This document shows, one piece after another, positions 36,401 through 44,678 of a stretch of 64,000 nucleotides of DNA. Location of the stretch: NCBI GenBank assembly GCA_903895725.1, contig CAITUV010000005.1:79365-143364 (forward strand), read 5' to 3'. This stretch comes from an uncultured Myxococcales bacterium. Lineage in GTDB: Bacteria > Myxococcota_A > UBA9042 > CAIXZC01. A program made the translations under genes and the position numbers. A model generated the notes under the pieces. It ran no database searches, was not told the origin of the DNA, and saw only the letters and a list, made by a program, of their open reading frames with translations. Every line of letters starts with the position of its first letter. Position 1 is the first letter of the stretch.

Positions 36401-37291
36401 GCCGTCGCAATCGTCGTCCGCACCATTGCAGATCTCTTCGGCGGGGAGCGCCGCATCGCATGCGGACAGGCCACCTTCCAGGCACACCCGCTTGCCCGTG
36501 CACTCGCCAAACTCATTGGCCGACTTGCACGCGGTCCAAAGCCCCAGCTCCACCGACTTGCCCGTGCAGGGACAAACCCCCGCATCGGCCACGCAGCGGG
36601 TCACTTCGATTCCGTCGATGGTCACCGTCGGCTTGCAGGTGAACCCCCAGGGACACTCCACCCCGCCTCCGCACTGGCTGCCGCAAAACGCCCCCTCGGC
36701 CCCGTAGTCGAGGCAGGTATCCTCGCTTCCAGTGCCCTTGCAGCTATCGACCCCGGTGCACGGACGGCACAGGTTGGCATGGAGCGATACGCACGCATAG
36801 ACCAGGTCCGGGCCGGTCCCGGAAACCTGCTTGCAGGTCCAGCCGGCGGGGCACTCCTCGTCGCAGAGCTGCGTACAGACCCCTTCCCCCAGGTGCTCCA
36901 CGCACAACCCCGACTGGCACTGCTTGTTGTCCGAGCACTTGTCGAGGAAGCAGCCGGTTCCGGCTTCGCAGGCCGGCTCTACCGCCTCCCCCGGCAGCTC
37001 GGCGGGCAGCTCGGGCACCACTTCGGGGCTGACGATCTCTGCGGCCTGCTCCGGCGTCATGTCGGCGACCGTCTCGACCACCCGGGCATCACCGGAATCG
37101 TCCCCTCGCTGGATCGTGCTGCCCCCACCGCTGCATGATGCTGCCGCCAGCATGGCTATGAACATAGCCGCCAGCGGGGCCGTGCGTGCTGCCGCCAGCG
37201 GGGCCATGCGTGCTGCCGCCAGCCCTCTGGAGGTGTCCCATCCGTCGACCCTGCCGATTCCGGCAACTCCCCTGCGGACCCGAATTGACAT
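33407..37291 (-). CDS. Giant Cys-repeat lipoprotein with C-terminal LamG-like domain
   Basis: 1294 residues, ATG read from 37291 with GGGAGG. The unusual leader contains an internal duplication (RMAPLAAARTAPLAAMFIAM) before a lipobox-like LAAASC (about residue 53); a start at the inner ATG 37207 is possible. MopE-like CNGADDDCDGETDE near residue 290 follows a CPxGWTC-type head. Then about 17-20 units of about 45 residues of type C-DDGNPCT-x-D-x-C-...-GC-... cover residues about 300-1060. The tail (about 1075-1294) is LamG/concanavalin-like (LVLYYSFEEGAGKVLDHAA, SFMAWVRITGG). A surface adhesin or stalk is likely. No MYXO-CTERM. Confidence 0.87.
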   Translation of the reverse strand: MSIRVRRGVAGIGRVDGWDTSRGLAAARMAPLAAARTAPLAAMFIAMLAAASCSGGGSTIQRGDDSGDARVVETVADMTPEQAAEIVSPEVVPELPAELPGEAVEPACEAGTGCFLDKCSDNKQCQSGLCVEHLGEGVCTQLCDEECPAGWTCKQVSGTGPDLVYACVSLHANLCRPCTGVDSCKGTGSEDTCLDYGAEGAFCGSQCGGGVECPWGFTCKPTVTIDGIEVTRCVADAGVCPCTGKSVELGLWTACKSANEFGECTGKRVCLEGGLSACDAALPAEEICNGADDDCDGETDEPTTVDGKSVPLCDDANDCTDDKCMGEAGCEHLALTEVECKDGNPCTAADVCKDGVCTGSPVLCDDSNPCTDDLCDGKGGCLFSANSATCDDQDPCTVGDTCKDKECHGYSVNCDCASDADCGPLEDGDLCNGTLFCDLSEIPFQCRVKEESVIQCPAPKGPDAVCQLATCAPETGLCGVAAANEGFPCEEGNLCTASDSCTKGTCSPGKEVNCNDGNSCTDDGCAPDQGCIHSPNAMPCSDGDTCTQGDFCSGGSCTAGKPVGCDDGNVCTTDTCNSKTGCTHEPNQAPCDDANLCTQNDTCGDGWCNPGPAIDCDDTNVCTADACLPSAGCTHNPFNGACSDGNPCTVNDACADGKCQPGTAVLCNDDNPCTDDACTANGICSFTPNSGKCSDGNACTTGDSCQAGTCKSTGIASCDDANPCTDDGCNGLTGCTYVLNQAPCSDGNPCTVGDKCDQGLCSSGTYQDCDDGNPCTKDSCGPAGTCQHTPKTGACDDGNACTEGDSCVNGSCKPSGMLECDDGNSCTTDSCDPLIGCAYKPKSGLCEDGNVCTLGDSCVGGKCVSGGQLKCNDFNLCTDDSCDPTVGCVYAVNTTACDDSNACTVGDACKLGECSPGPPLDCNDSNVCTDDSCDKATGCKHADNTAACNDDDLCTLNDKCLGGKCQDSTPLDCDDGNVCTDESCLPGAGCQHAANTVGCNDGSACTTNDKCSLTKCSGTPVSCDDAKECTTDSCDPATGCKNTAVPNGTPCTQFPGGKCAAGACVPANPNLVLYYSFEEGAGKVLDHAAAGNATSAQFMGGTAYSNTAKYGTFAMRTPAGSGASDRLQIEGDISDLSMATSYSFMAWVRITGGSGGRGVVMLGSCCNNRQGYTFSVSGGGQVRFWGGMDVSNDNRNCSGSKNVNDGTWHHIGVRVKSGQVQVLVDGAVDGSNGESNIPAYPNKAPYTDTNVMYCPQVGGYGIDNWTGFESYIDEVRVYSVWLNDAEWASAMAGQ

Positions 37292-37350
37292 GCCTGCCTC
37301 CCGACCCTGCTCGACCCTGGATTCCCCTGCTTCACTGCAGCGACTGTCGC

Positions 37351-37380
37351 AGTATAGCAGATCGACGCGCTCCGTAGGAA
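37351..37380 (-). promoter_or_regulatory. Predicted -10 (and weak -35) of the 37291 gene
   Basis: Minus strand: -10 TATACT (37351-37356), a strong match; -35 candidate TTCCTA (37375-37380) is poor, spacer 18. Poor -35 plus upstream iterons suggests activation. Confidence 0.45.
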
Positions 37381-37408
37381 GACCGCTGCTTCCAACGGTT
37401 CGCCCGCG

Positions 37409-37456
37409 GGCGTCATCAGTCGCAGGCGTCATCAGTCGCAGGCGTCATAAGTCGTG
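37409..37456. repeat. Three 16-bp iterons upstream of the giant Cys-repeat gene promoter
   Basis: GGCGTCATCAGTCGCA at 37409-37424 and 37425-37440, and a variant GGCGTCATAAGTCG from 37441. They end the gap downstream of the CoA-transferase gene and sit about 55-105 bp upstream of the -10 at 37351, read on the minus strand. Confidence 0.65.
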
Positions 37457-37508
37457 GGAGGATGGAACATCGGGCGAGTTGTGACGCTTCTCGAAGTGCA
37501 TCGGGAGC

Positions 37509-38585
37509 CTACAGCCCGAGCTCCTCCAACACGGACCGGGTGTGTTCCCCGGGGCCGGCCAGGAATCCCGGCTTGGGAGGGCCGTGTCCGACGGTGACCG
37601 ACGGAGTGCCCAGCACGAGCCTTCCACCGAGGTTTCGCACCGTCCCCCGGGCGAGGAACTCGGGGGCCGCCATGGCCTCGGCAAACGTCCTTCCCCCGCC
37701 GGTGCAGGCATCGACCCCGGCAAACACCTGCTCCCAGTGCTCGAGCGGTCTGGCTGCCACCTCCTCGGAGATTGCGGCCTTCAGGGCGGGCTGCTCCTCT
37801 GGTGCGTACTGATGGGGGATCCATTCGGGATGCCCGAGCACCTCGCAGAAGCGACGGAAGAAGCCGTGCTCCAGCGCTCCGACTGCGAGCCACCGCCCGT
37901 CCTGCGTCCGATAGGCCCGATAGCACGCCAGCCCCCCTGCCGTCGGCGTCTGGCCGGCCTGGTGGGGCCAACCGAGCGCGGAGAACTCGGAGGCCGTTGC
38001 TGCCTGCATCATGGCCGCATCGGTCATCGGGATGTCCAGGCGACAACCGAGCCCCGTCTTTTCTCGGCGGAACAGAGCGGCCACGATGGCCAGAGCCGCC
38101 AGCAAGGCTCCGCCGGTATCCGCGATCTGGAGCGCAGGAAGACCACCGCCCGCTCCTTCCGGAAGCACCAGGTCGAGGAGACCTCCCAGCGCCAGGAAGT
38201 TCACGTCGTGCCCTCCTTGATTCCCGTACCGAGAATCCTGTCCATAGCCGGTGATGGAGCAGTACACCAGTCGGGGGTTGGCCGTGGACAGCGTCTCGCA
38301 GTCGGCCCCGAGACGCTCGGCTCCGCCGGGACGGAATCCTTCCACCACCACATCGGCCTTGCCGGCCAGGCGGCGCAGTGCCTCCCTTCCGGCCGGGGTC
38401 TTGAGGTCGAGGGCCACGCGCTCCTTGTTACGTAGGAGCATGGTGAACTCGGTGGCCGTGATGTCGATGGGAGGGGTGGGGGGCTCCACTTGGATCACCC
38501 GCGCACCGAAATCGGCCAGCAGCATGGTACAGAACGGCCCGGGCAGGAGCCGGGACAGGTCGACGACAAGGATGTTGCTCAGCAT
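37509..38585 (-). CDS. CaiB/BaiF family III CoA-transferase (AMACR-like)
   Basis: 358 residues, ATG read from 38585 with TAGGAG. The family N-terminus (MLSNILVVDLSRLLPGPFCTMLLADFGARVIQVE), NKERVALDLK and the glycine-rich DTGGALLAALAIVAALF with a candidate catalytic Asp (about 154) are present. Length is like alpha-methylacyl-CoA racemase (about 360-380), shorter than formyl-CoA transferase. Role: CoA ester racemisation or transfer in branched-chain or bile-acid-like fatty acid breakdown. It lies 89 bp downstream of the thiolase gene, so the pair probably works in fatty acid oxidation. Confidence 0.85.
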   Translation of the reverse strand: MLSNILVVDLSRLLPGPFCTMLLADFGARVIQVEPPTPPIDITATEFTMLLRNKERVALDLKTPAGREALRRLAGKADVVVEGFRPGGAERLGADCETLSTANPRLVYCSITGYGQDSRYGNQGGHDVNFLALGGLLDLVLPEGAGGGLPALQIADTGGALLAALAIVAALFRREKTGLGCRLDIPMTDAAMMQAATASEFSALGWPHQAGQTPTAGGLACYRAYRTQDGRWLAVGALEHGFFRRFCEVLGHPEWIPHQYAPEEQPALKAAISEEVAARPLEHWEQVFAGVDACTGGGRTFAEAMAAPEFLARGTVRNLGGRLVLGTPSVTVGHGPPKPGFLAGPGEHTRSVLEELGL

Positions 38586-38674
38586 GGTCACTCCTACAGT
38601 CTCGGGGGCAGCGGATTCTTCCCCGGAGCGCGACGATGCAACTGTTCGGTGTGCGGGTTCCTTCCTCCCGGGAC

Positions 38675-39862
38675 CTACACCCGAAGGATCACACTTTCCC
38701 CCTGCGCCAGGCCGCCGCAAATGGCTGCCCCGCCAACTCCCCCTCCCCGTCGCACGAGCTCGTGGAGCAGAGTGGCGACGATCCTCAGCCCCGAGGCCCC
38801 GACCGGGTGTCCGATGGCCACGGCTCCCCCGTTGACGTTGGTCCGTTCGAGGAGCTCCGCGGCCCGAGCGGAGTCCTCACCCGCCAGCACACGCAGGCTG
38901 ACGAGGGGGACCGCCGCAAACGCCTCGTTGATCTCGAGGAGGTCGAGGCCGGGAAGCGATCTTCCGGCCTTGCCAAGAGCGGCCTGGAGTGCCAGTGCCG
39001 GCACCCAGGACATGCCCTCGGGCGACGCGGTGACGCAGGAGGCTGCCTCCACCACCGCCTTCTGGCGGATGCCCAGATTCCTAGCCTTCTCCGGTGATGC
39101 CAGGATCAGGGCCGCTGCTCCGTCGTTGAGCCCCGGCGAATTCCCGGCGGTGATCGAGTCGGTTCCGAAGATCGGCTTGAGCCCTGCGAGCGACTCCGGG
39201 CTGGTTTCCGGTCGAGGCTGCTCGTCCCGGGCCACCACGGTGTTCCCCTTGCGTCCGGGAATCTCGACCGCCACGAGCTCGGCCAGGAAGCGGCCCTGGC
39301 CCGAGGCCTCCCCCCACCTGGAATTGGAGCGCGCCGCCATGTCGTCCATGGCGGCACGGTCGATGCCGTATCGCCGAGCTCCCCGCTCCGCATCGACGGC
39401 CACCGGGGCATAGCCGGCGTACTCAATCGGGAAGATCGGATCCTGGAGCTCGATGCTGCCGGCCTTGACTCCCTGTCGCAGCCCGCGGGCCAGATGCGGA
39501 ACCCGGCTCATCGATTCCGCACCCACCACCAGCGCCACCTCCGCCTCGCCCAGGCGGATGGCCTGGGAGGCCAGCCGCAACGCAGTCATGGGGGAGCAGC
39601 AGGCCGTGTCGACTCCCAGCGACGGCCTGTCGATCCCCAGCCGGAGCCCCAGCTGACGAGCGGCCACAGAGGCCGTGCGTAGCGACGTCGAAAAGCAGTT
39701 CCCCATGGTCAGCAGATCGACATCTCCCGGCCCGATCCCCGCATCCTTCAGCGCGGCCAGACATGCCGGGATGGCCAGCTCCACAGGGTCCAGCGCTGCC
39801 AGACCTCCCAGGTACCGTCCAACCGGAGTTCTCCGGGCCGATGCGATGAGGACATTCGTCAT
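38675..39862 (-). CDS. Acetyl-CoA acetyltransferase (thiolase)
   Basis: 395 residues, ATG read from 39862 with GGAGG. Thiolase signatures: DTACCSP with the acyl-accepting Cys (about residue 87), ELNEAF-type EINEAFAAV, NVNGGAVAIGHPVGASG with the His, and C-terminal AAICGG. Full length for the family (about 390). It condenses or cleaves acetyl-CoA units in beta-oxidation or biosynthesis; direction not given by sequence. Upstream partner in the pair with the CoA-transferase. Confidence 0.92.
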   Translation of the reverse strand: MTNVLIASARRTPVGRYLGGLAALDPVELAIPACLAALKDAGIGPGDVDLLTMGNCFSTSLRTASVAARQLGLRLGIDRPSLGVDTACCSPMTALRLASQAIRLGEAEVALVVGAESMSRVPHLARGLRQGVKAGSIELQDPIFPIEYAGYAPVAVDAERGARRYGIDRAAMDDMAARSNSRWGEASGQGRFLAELVAVEIPGRKGNTVVARDEQPRPETSPESLAGLKPIFGTDSITAGNSPGLNDGAAALILASPEKARNLGIRQKAVVEAASCVTASPEGMSWVPALALQAALGKAGRSLPGLDLLEINEAFAAVPLVSLRVLAGEDSARAAELLERTNVNGGAVAIGHPVGASGLRIVATLLHELVRRGGGVGGAAICGGLAQGESVILRV

Positions 39863-40037
39863 TGGGGACACCTCCGTCCGGTTCATCATCGCACGTTTCG
39901 ACGGCATGAGAAAGGGGGAGGTTCGCACCGGGGACCGTCGCTCCTGACGGCCGCAGAGGGTCGCCTTTCGGAAGGTCCGTTCTTTACTTCGCCAGTCTCC
40001 CCGGCTAGGCTGGATGAGGACGACTCGGAGGTTCCTC

Positions 40038-41084
40038 ATGCGGAGCATCTCACTGACCATCCTCCTCTGGACTCTCGGTTCGCTCGGTGCCTGCTCGTCC
40101 GGCTCCAATGGCTCCAAGGCTCCGGACGTACCGGCCGACGCCGTCGATGTCCTGCAGGAGGTGAGGGCGACCGACATCCCCGGGGAGGCGACGGATGCTG
40201 CCGACATCGGACGCATCGAGGACCGGGTCGACTGTGACCAGCAGGTGTGCTTCGACTGCCCGTGCCGGTGCTCCGGGGACTGTGGCGGGTGCTTCAGCGT
40301 CTGCGATCCGCTCCCGCCCGGAATCGAGGACTGCTCCTGCTGCGAGGCCTGTCCCGATGCCGATGAACAGGAAGTCCATGACTCGGGCGAGACCGAGGTG
40401 CAGGGTCCTCCCGAGCCTCCCGTTCCGACCGGAACGTGCACCGTGGATGGCGACTGCGTCGTCCTTCCCCATGCCCCCTGCTGTCCCCCTCCGCCCAACC
40501 CCTGCACGTTGAAGCCTGTCTTGGGAAATGCCGATGACCTGGCGGCGCTGCAGACCTGGAAGGACGAGGTCTGCGACCCGCCTCCCGAATGCCCTGACTA
40601 CGCCAAGCCGCAGTGCGACGATTGCCTGGACATCCTGAAGTACTCGGCGTCCTGCAAGGAGGGCACGTGCGTGGTGGTCGAGGAGATGGACTGCACGGCA
40701 GCGTGCGAGGCTGCGATGAAGGATCCGGAGGTGCCGTGCCCGTTCATCTCTCATCCGGAGCTCGTCAACGGGGAGTCGATAGAGCTTTGCGGTTGTGCGG
40801 TCGTGACCCAGTGCGACCCGATCCAGCAGCTCGGTTGTCTGCCCGAACAGAAGTGCACCCTGGTCAAGAACCAGCCGGCATGCGCCCCGACCGGGTATCA
40901 GCCCAAGAACAGCCCGTGCAACCCGGACAGCGACACGTGTGCGGCCGGGCTCATCTGCAATCCGCTCAACTGGTGCGCTCCCATCTGCACCGAGGACTAC
41001 CAGTGCGAGAACGAGGGGTACGAGTTCTGCAACAAGACCCAGTACGGGCCGGTCTACGGGTACTGCATGGTGTACCTGTACTGA
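40038..41084 (+). CDS. Cys-rich lipoprotein, unknown function
   Basis: 348 residues. Start at the ATG at 40038 (GGAGG upstream; an ATG at 40014 has none). Lipobox GACS with Cys about 19, then an Asp/Val-rich linker. About 30 Cys in short clusters (CFDCPCRCSGDCGGC, CCPPPPNPC) without a fixed repeat unit, different from the CGxDGCGG proteins. A weak TTTACT-17-TAGGCT promoter lies at 39983-40011. A surface protein by composition; domain not recognised. Confidence 0.78.
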   Translation: MRSISLTILLWTLGSLGACSSGSNGSKAPDVPADAVDVLQEVRATDIPGEATDAADIGRIEDRVDCDQQVCFDCPCRCSGDCGGCFSVCDPLPPGIEDCSCCEACPDADEQEVHDSGETEVQGPPEPPVPTGTCTVDGDCVVLPHAPCCPPPPNPCTLKPVLGNADDLAALQTWKDEVCDPPPECPDYAKPQCDDCLDILKYSASCKEGTCVVVEEMDCTAACEAAMKDPEVPCPFISHPELVNGESIELCGCAVVTQCDPIQQLGCLPEQKCTLVKNQPACAPTGYQPKNSPCNPDSDTCAAGLICNPLNWCAPICTEDYQCENEGYEFCNKTQYGPVYGYCMVYLY

Positions 41085-41134
41085 GGCCCCGGGGCTCGGC
41101 GTTCGGGGTTCGGGGACGGGACTCAGAATACCGC

Positions 41135-41162
41135 TTGACAGACCCCCCACCCTGACTATGAT
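41135..41162 (+). promoter_or_regulatory. Near-consensus sigma-70 promoter of the 41220 gene
   Basis: -35 TTGACA (41135-41140, perfect), spacer 16, -10 TATGAT (41157-41162, five of six). Followed by AAGGAGG at 41208-41214 and an ATG at 41220. The best promoter plus ribosome site in the window. Confidence 0.8.
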
Positions 41163-41219
41163 ACCCGCGCTTGTGCGTGCCTGATTGAATGAGCGGTCAA
41201 CCGTTTCAAGGAGGAAACG

Positions 41220-44200
41220 ATGCGAGTGAAACTGTTTGCAGTTCTGGTGGGAGTGCTGGCTACCCTGGCCGCTCCGGCGGCATTTGCGGATTACCCGGAC
41301 GATTGCCTGGGGTCCCAGCAGTCCAGTGGTGGCGACTGTGGCGACATCGGCTACGAAGGATGTTGTGACAACCTCGGTCGGGCCGTGTGGTGCGATGCCG
41401 GCCAGGTGTTCTGTATCGACTGCGCCGGGCTCAACCCGGAGTGCGGCTGGCAGGGACAGTTCTATGATTGCGGCACCGACGGCTCGGGCGACCCCAGCGG
41501 TGCGTTCCCGAAGGACTGCATTTCGTGCGACCCGGCCTGCAAGGAAGGCGAGTGGTGCGATGCCGGTACCTGCAAGAAGTGCTCGTGCGATGGCAAGCAG
41601 TGCGGCACGGATGGCTGCGGCAATTCCTGCGGCGATTGCGGCGAGAATGCCAAGTGCGAGAAGGGCCAGTGCGTTGCGTGCTCCTGCAATGGCAAGGAGT
41701 GCGGAGCGGACAACTGCGGCAAGCCCTGCGGTACCTGCAAGGACGGCAAGGGATGCGACGCCACCGGCAAGTGCGTGACCGCCCCTGTCCACTGCGTGCC
41801 GAAGGCCGAGGCCGGTTGCCCGGGCTGCGCCTGCGAGAAGTGCGTGTGCGACCTGGATTCCTTCTGCTGCTCCACCGCGTGGGACAGCCTGTGCGTCGGC
41901 GAGTGCGTCAATGACTGCAAGGGCGACGCCTGCCCCGAGGGGCTCTGCTTCCCGATGTGCGATGGTGCCGTGTGCGGCAGCGACGGCTGCGGCGGTACCT
42001 GCGGCACCTGCACCGACCCCAAGGCCGTGTGCGTGGCGGGCGAGTGCTGCGTGCCCTCCTGCACCGGCAAGGTCTGTGGCGATGACGGCTGCGGCGGTAC
42101 CTGCGGCCAGTGCGGCGAAGGCACGTTCTGCGACCCGACCGGCCAGTGCAAGGCCTGCTCCTGCACCGGCAAGGAGTGCGGCGCAGACGAATGCGGCAAG
42201 CCGTGCGGCACCTGCAAGGACGGCAAGGGCTGCGATGCTACCGGCAAGTGTGTGACTGCCGAGCCCCACTGCGTCACCAAGAATGTGCCTGGCTGCCCGG
42301 GCTGCGCCTGCGAGGCGTGCGTGTGTGAGTTGGATTCCTTCTGCTGTGACACCGCGTGGGACGGCCTGTGCGTCGGCGAGTGCGTCAATGACTGCGGCGG
42401 CCCCGCCTGCCCCGAGGGACTCTGCTTCCCGATGTGCGAAGGCTTCGTGTGCGGCAGCGACGGCTGCGGCGGTACGTGCGGAACCTGCAAGGATCCGGCC
42501 GTATGCTTCGAAGGCAACTGCTGCACCCCGTCCTGCGCCGGCAAGGAGTGCGGTGACGACGGCTGTGGCGGCGAGTGTGCCAAGTGCGCTGCCGGCAACT
42601 ACTGCGACAACTTCAAGTGCGTGGCCTGCTCCTGCGAAGGCAAGGAGTGTGGCGACGACGGCTGCGGCAACTCCTGCGGCGATTGTGGCGAGGGTGCCTG
42701 CGTGGATGGCAAGTGCAACAACATGCCCGGGTGCGTGACCCTCGGTACCCCGACCTGCGGCGGCTGCCCCTGCGAGGCATGCGTGTGCGAGTTGGATCCG
42801 TACTGCTGCGAGACGGCCTGGGACGGCATCTGCGTCGGCGAGTGCATCAATGATTGCGGCGGCTGCCCCGAGCTGAAGAACTGCGGCGACGGCAAGTGCC
42901 AGACCGAGGAGTTCGAGAACTGCTCCACCTGCGCGGGTGACTGCGCCTGCGCCGACGGCGAGAGCTGCTTCAAGGGCGCCTGCTGCACCCCGAGCTGCGA
43001 AGGCAAGGAGTGCGGTGATGACGGCTGCGGCGGTTCCTGCGGAACCTGCGAGGCCGGATTTGGCTGCAAGGAAGGCACCTGCGTCGAGTCCACCGGCCCG
43101 GCCGAGTGCCTCGGCCCGAACGAGCCCTCCAGCGACGATTGCATGGGCCTCACCTACGAAGGCTGCTGCGACGATCTGGGCCGCGTGATGTGGTGCGACG
43201 GCGACAAGCTGTTCTGCATCGACTGCGCCACCGTGAATCCGCAGTGCGGCTGGCAGGGCGAGTTCTATGATTGCGGCACCGACGGCTCGGCCGACCCGAG
43301 CGGCGCCAGCCCGAAGGAATGTGCGGGCGGCTGCAACCCGCCGTGCGGCAAGGGACAGAAGTGCGTGGGTGGCGAGTGCGTGGCGTGCGAGCCCTCCTGC
43401 GACGGCAAGTCCTGCGGCGATGACGGCTGCGGCGGTTCCTGCGGTTCCTGCCCGGCCGATGCCCAGTGCATCGCAGGGGCCTGCCACGGCGGCCCCGGCT
43501 GCGTCGCCACCCCCGGGACCACCGGCTGCGGCGGCTGCGGCTGCGAAGAGTGCGTCTGCGCTGCGGATGCTTACTGCTGCGACACCGAGTGGGACGACGT
43601 CTGCGTCGGCGAGTGCATCAATGACTGCGGCGGCTGCCCGGTCGAGTCCGTGCCCAACTGCGGTAACGGCGCCTGCGATGCCGGCGAGGATTGCGGCAAC
43701 TGCGCGGACGACTGCGGCTGCAAGGACGGCGAAGTCTGCAACGCCGGCGCTTGCTGCGCCCCGGCCTGCGATGGCCTGGAGTGCGGTGACGACGGCTGCG
43801 GCGGCTCCTGCGGTACCTGCGAGACCGGCGAGTGCGTCGAGGGCAAGTGCGCCTGCACCCCCGCCTGCGACGGCAAGGAGTGTGGTGACGACGGCTGCGG
43901 CGGTTCCTGCGGTACCTGCGAGGCCGGCGAGTGCGTCGAGGGCAAGTGCGCCTGCACCCCGAAGTGCGACGGCCTGGAGTGCGGCGATGACGGTTGCGGC
44001 GGTACCTGCGGCACCTGCGACGAAGGGTCCGCTTGCACGGAGAAGGGCATCTGCGAACCGACTGCCCCCGTGGACGACGTGATCTCCGGCGACGTGCCTG
44101 TCAGCGAGGAGGACGTGGGCACCGAGCAGCCCCCGAAGAAGAAGAAGAGCGGCTGCTCCGCCAGTGACACGGCCAGCCCGGTTGCCGGCCTGCTTCTGCT

Positions 44201-44249
44201 GGCCCTCCTGGCCGCCCTCGTTCCGCTCCGTCGGTTCTCCGCCCGCTAG
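41220..44249 (+). CDS. MYXO-CTERM Cys-rich surface protein
   Basis: 1009 residues. Sec signal (to AFA, about residue 23), no lipobox. Two 10-Cys modules (residues 29-100 and a second at about 630-700), four modules with core CxCEACVCxxDxxCCxxxWDxxCVxEC, and at least eight CGxDGCGGxCGxC units. More than 200 Cys, nearly all TGC. It ends with KKKKSGCSASD, a hydrophobic helix and RRFSAR, a MYXO-CTERM-type signal. Strong promoter, perfect AAGGAGG and strongly biased codons suggest it is one of the most abundant products. Role: cell-surface structural protein; function not known. Confidence 0.9.
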   Translation: MRVKLFAVLVGVLATLAAPAAFADYPDDCLGSQQSSGGDCGDIGYEGCCDNLGRAVWCDAGQVFCIDCAGLNPECGWQGQFYDCGTDGSGDPSGAFPKDCISCDPACKEGEWCDAGTCKKCSCDGKQCGTDGCGNSCGDCGENAKCEKGQCVACSCNGKECGADNCGKPCGTCKDGKGCDATGKCVTAPVHCVPKAEAGCPGCACEKCVCDLDSFCCSTAWDSLCVGECVNDCKGDACPEGLCFPMCDGAVCGSDGCGGTCGTCTDPKAVCVAGECCVPSCTGKVCGDDGCGGTCGQCGEGTFCDPTGQCKACSCTGKECGADECGKPCGTCKDGKGCDATGKCVTAEPHCVTKNVPGCPGCACEACVCELDSFCCDTAWDGLCVGECVNDCGGPACPEGLCFPMCEGFVCGSDGCGGTCGTCKDPAVCFEGNCCTPSCAGKECGDDGCGGECAKCAAGNYCDNFKCVACSCEGKECGDDGCGNSCGDCGEGACVDGKCNNMPGCVTLGTPTCGGCPCEACVCELDPYCCETAWDGICVGECINDCGGCPELKNCGDGKCQTEEFENCSTCAGDCACADGESCFKGACCTPSCEGKECGDDGCGGSCGTCEAGFGCKEGTCVESTGPAECLGPNEPSSDDCMGLTYEGCCDDLGRVMWCDGDKLFCIDCATVNPQCGWQGEFYDCGTDGSADPSGASPKECAGGCNPPCGKGQKCVGGECVACEPSCDGKSCGDDGCGGSCGSCPADAQCIAGACHGGPGCVATPGTTGCGGCGCEECVCAADAYCCDTEWDDVCVGECINDCGGCPVESVPNCGNGACDAGEDCGNCADDCGCKDGEVCNAGACCAPACDGLECGDDGCGGSCGTCETGECVEGKCACTPACDGKECGDDGCGGSCGTCEAGECVEGKCACTPKCDGLECGDDGCGGTCGTCDEGSACTEKGICEPTAPVDDVISGDVPVSEEDVGTEQPPKKKKSGCSASDTASPVAGLLLLALLAALVPLRRFSAR

Positions 44250-44678
44250 TCTTCCGGTTGGCAGCGGGTGCGCCGCACCCGCTGCCTTCCCTCCTTCCTC
44301 CAGCGCTCCGTTCCAGCTCTCCGCAGCGCACCGAAGCGCCGGGGAATTTCCCCGCAAGAGACTCTACTTTGGAGCCGCCATCCAGGCTTGGCTGGGGGAA
44401 GACGGCATTGCCGCCGGTAGACGCCGCGCCCTCTCAAACCGTGGGAGTGTGTTCGCATACGGCCGTAGCGGAGCATGCGGATGTGCCGTGGATACCGGAT
44501 GCGGATGTGCCGTGGGTGCGGCCCGCCCCCGAACGTTCCCCATCCTCTGAACCCCCCGGGGACCCGGGGGGTGGCCCGGCGGCCGTTGCCCCACCTCGGC
44601 CCACGATAGCCCCGGGTCCGGGAGCGGACCCGGGGTCACCCTGCGGATGTGCCGTGGATACCGGATGCGGATGTCCCG
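44250..44678. repeat. 429-bp non-coding convergent gap with hairpins and a 33-bp direct repeat
   Basis: No plausible gene. Besides the hairpin at 44260-44286 there are two near-perfect hairpins: 44551-44560 with 44563-44572 (10 bp, 2-base loop) and 44610-44620 with 44625-44635 (11 bp, 4-base loop). A 33-bp sequence starting TGCGGATGTGCCGTGGATAC occurs at 44476-44508 and again at 44642-44674, and is itself built of repeated GCGGATGTGCCGT units. No T-tract. Probably a double terminator or structured mRNA end between two abundant genes. Confidence 0.7.
44260..44286 (+). terminator. Rho-independent-like hairpin after the 41220 gene
   Basis: 13-bp arms GGCAGCGGGTGCG and CGCACCCGCTGCC around one base (effective loop 3-5 nt), 11 bp after the stop, followed by a T/C-rich tract. 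Confidence 0.65.

Noticed and set aside
40050..44357. A very long open frame antisense to the 41220 gene (Ala/Val/Leu-rich)
   Set aside because: An artefact of TGC/GGC-rich sense codons, which give GCA/GCC on the other strand. No ribosome site, no domain, and it covers a well-supported gene.
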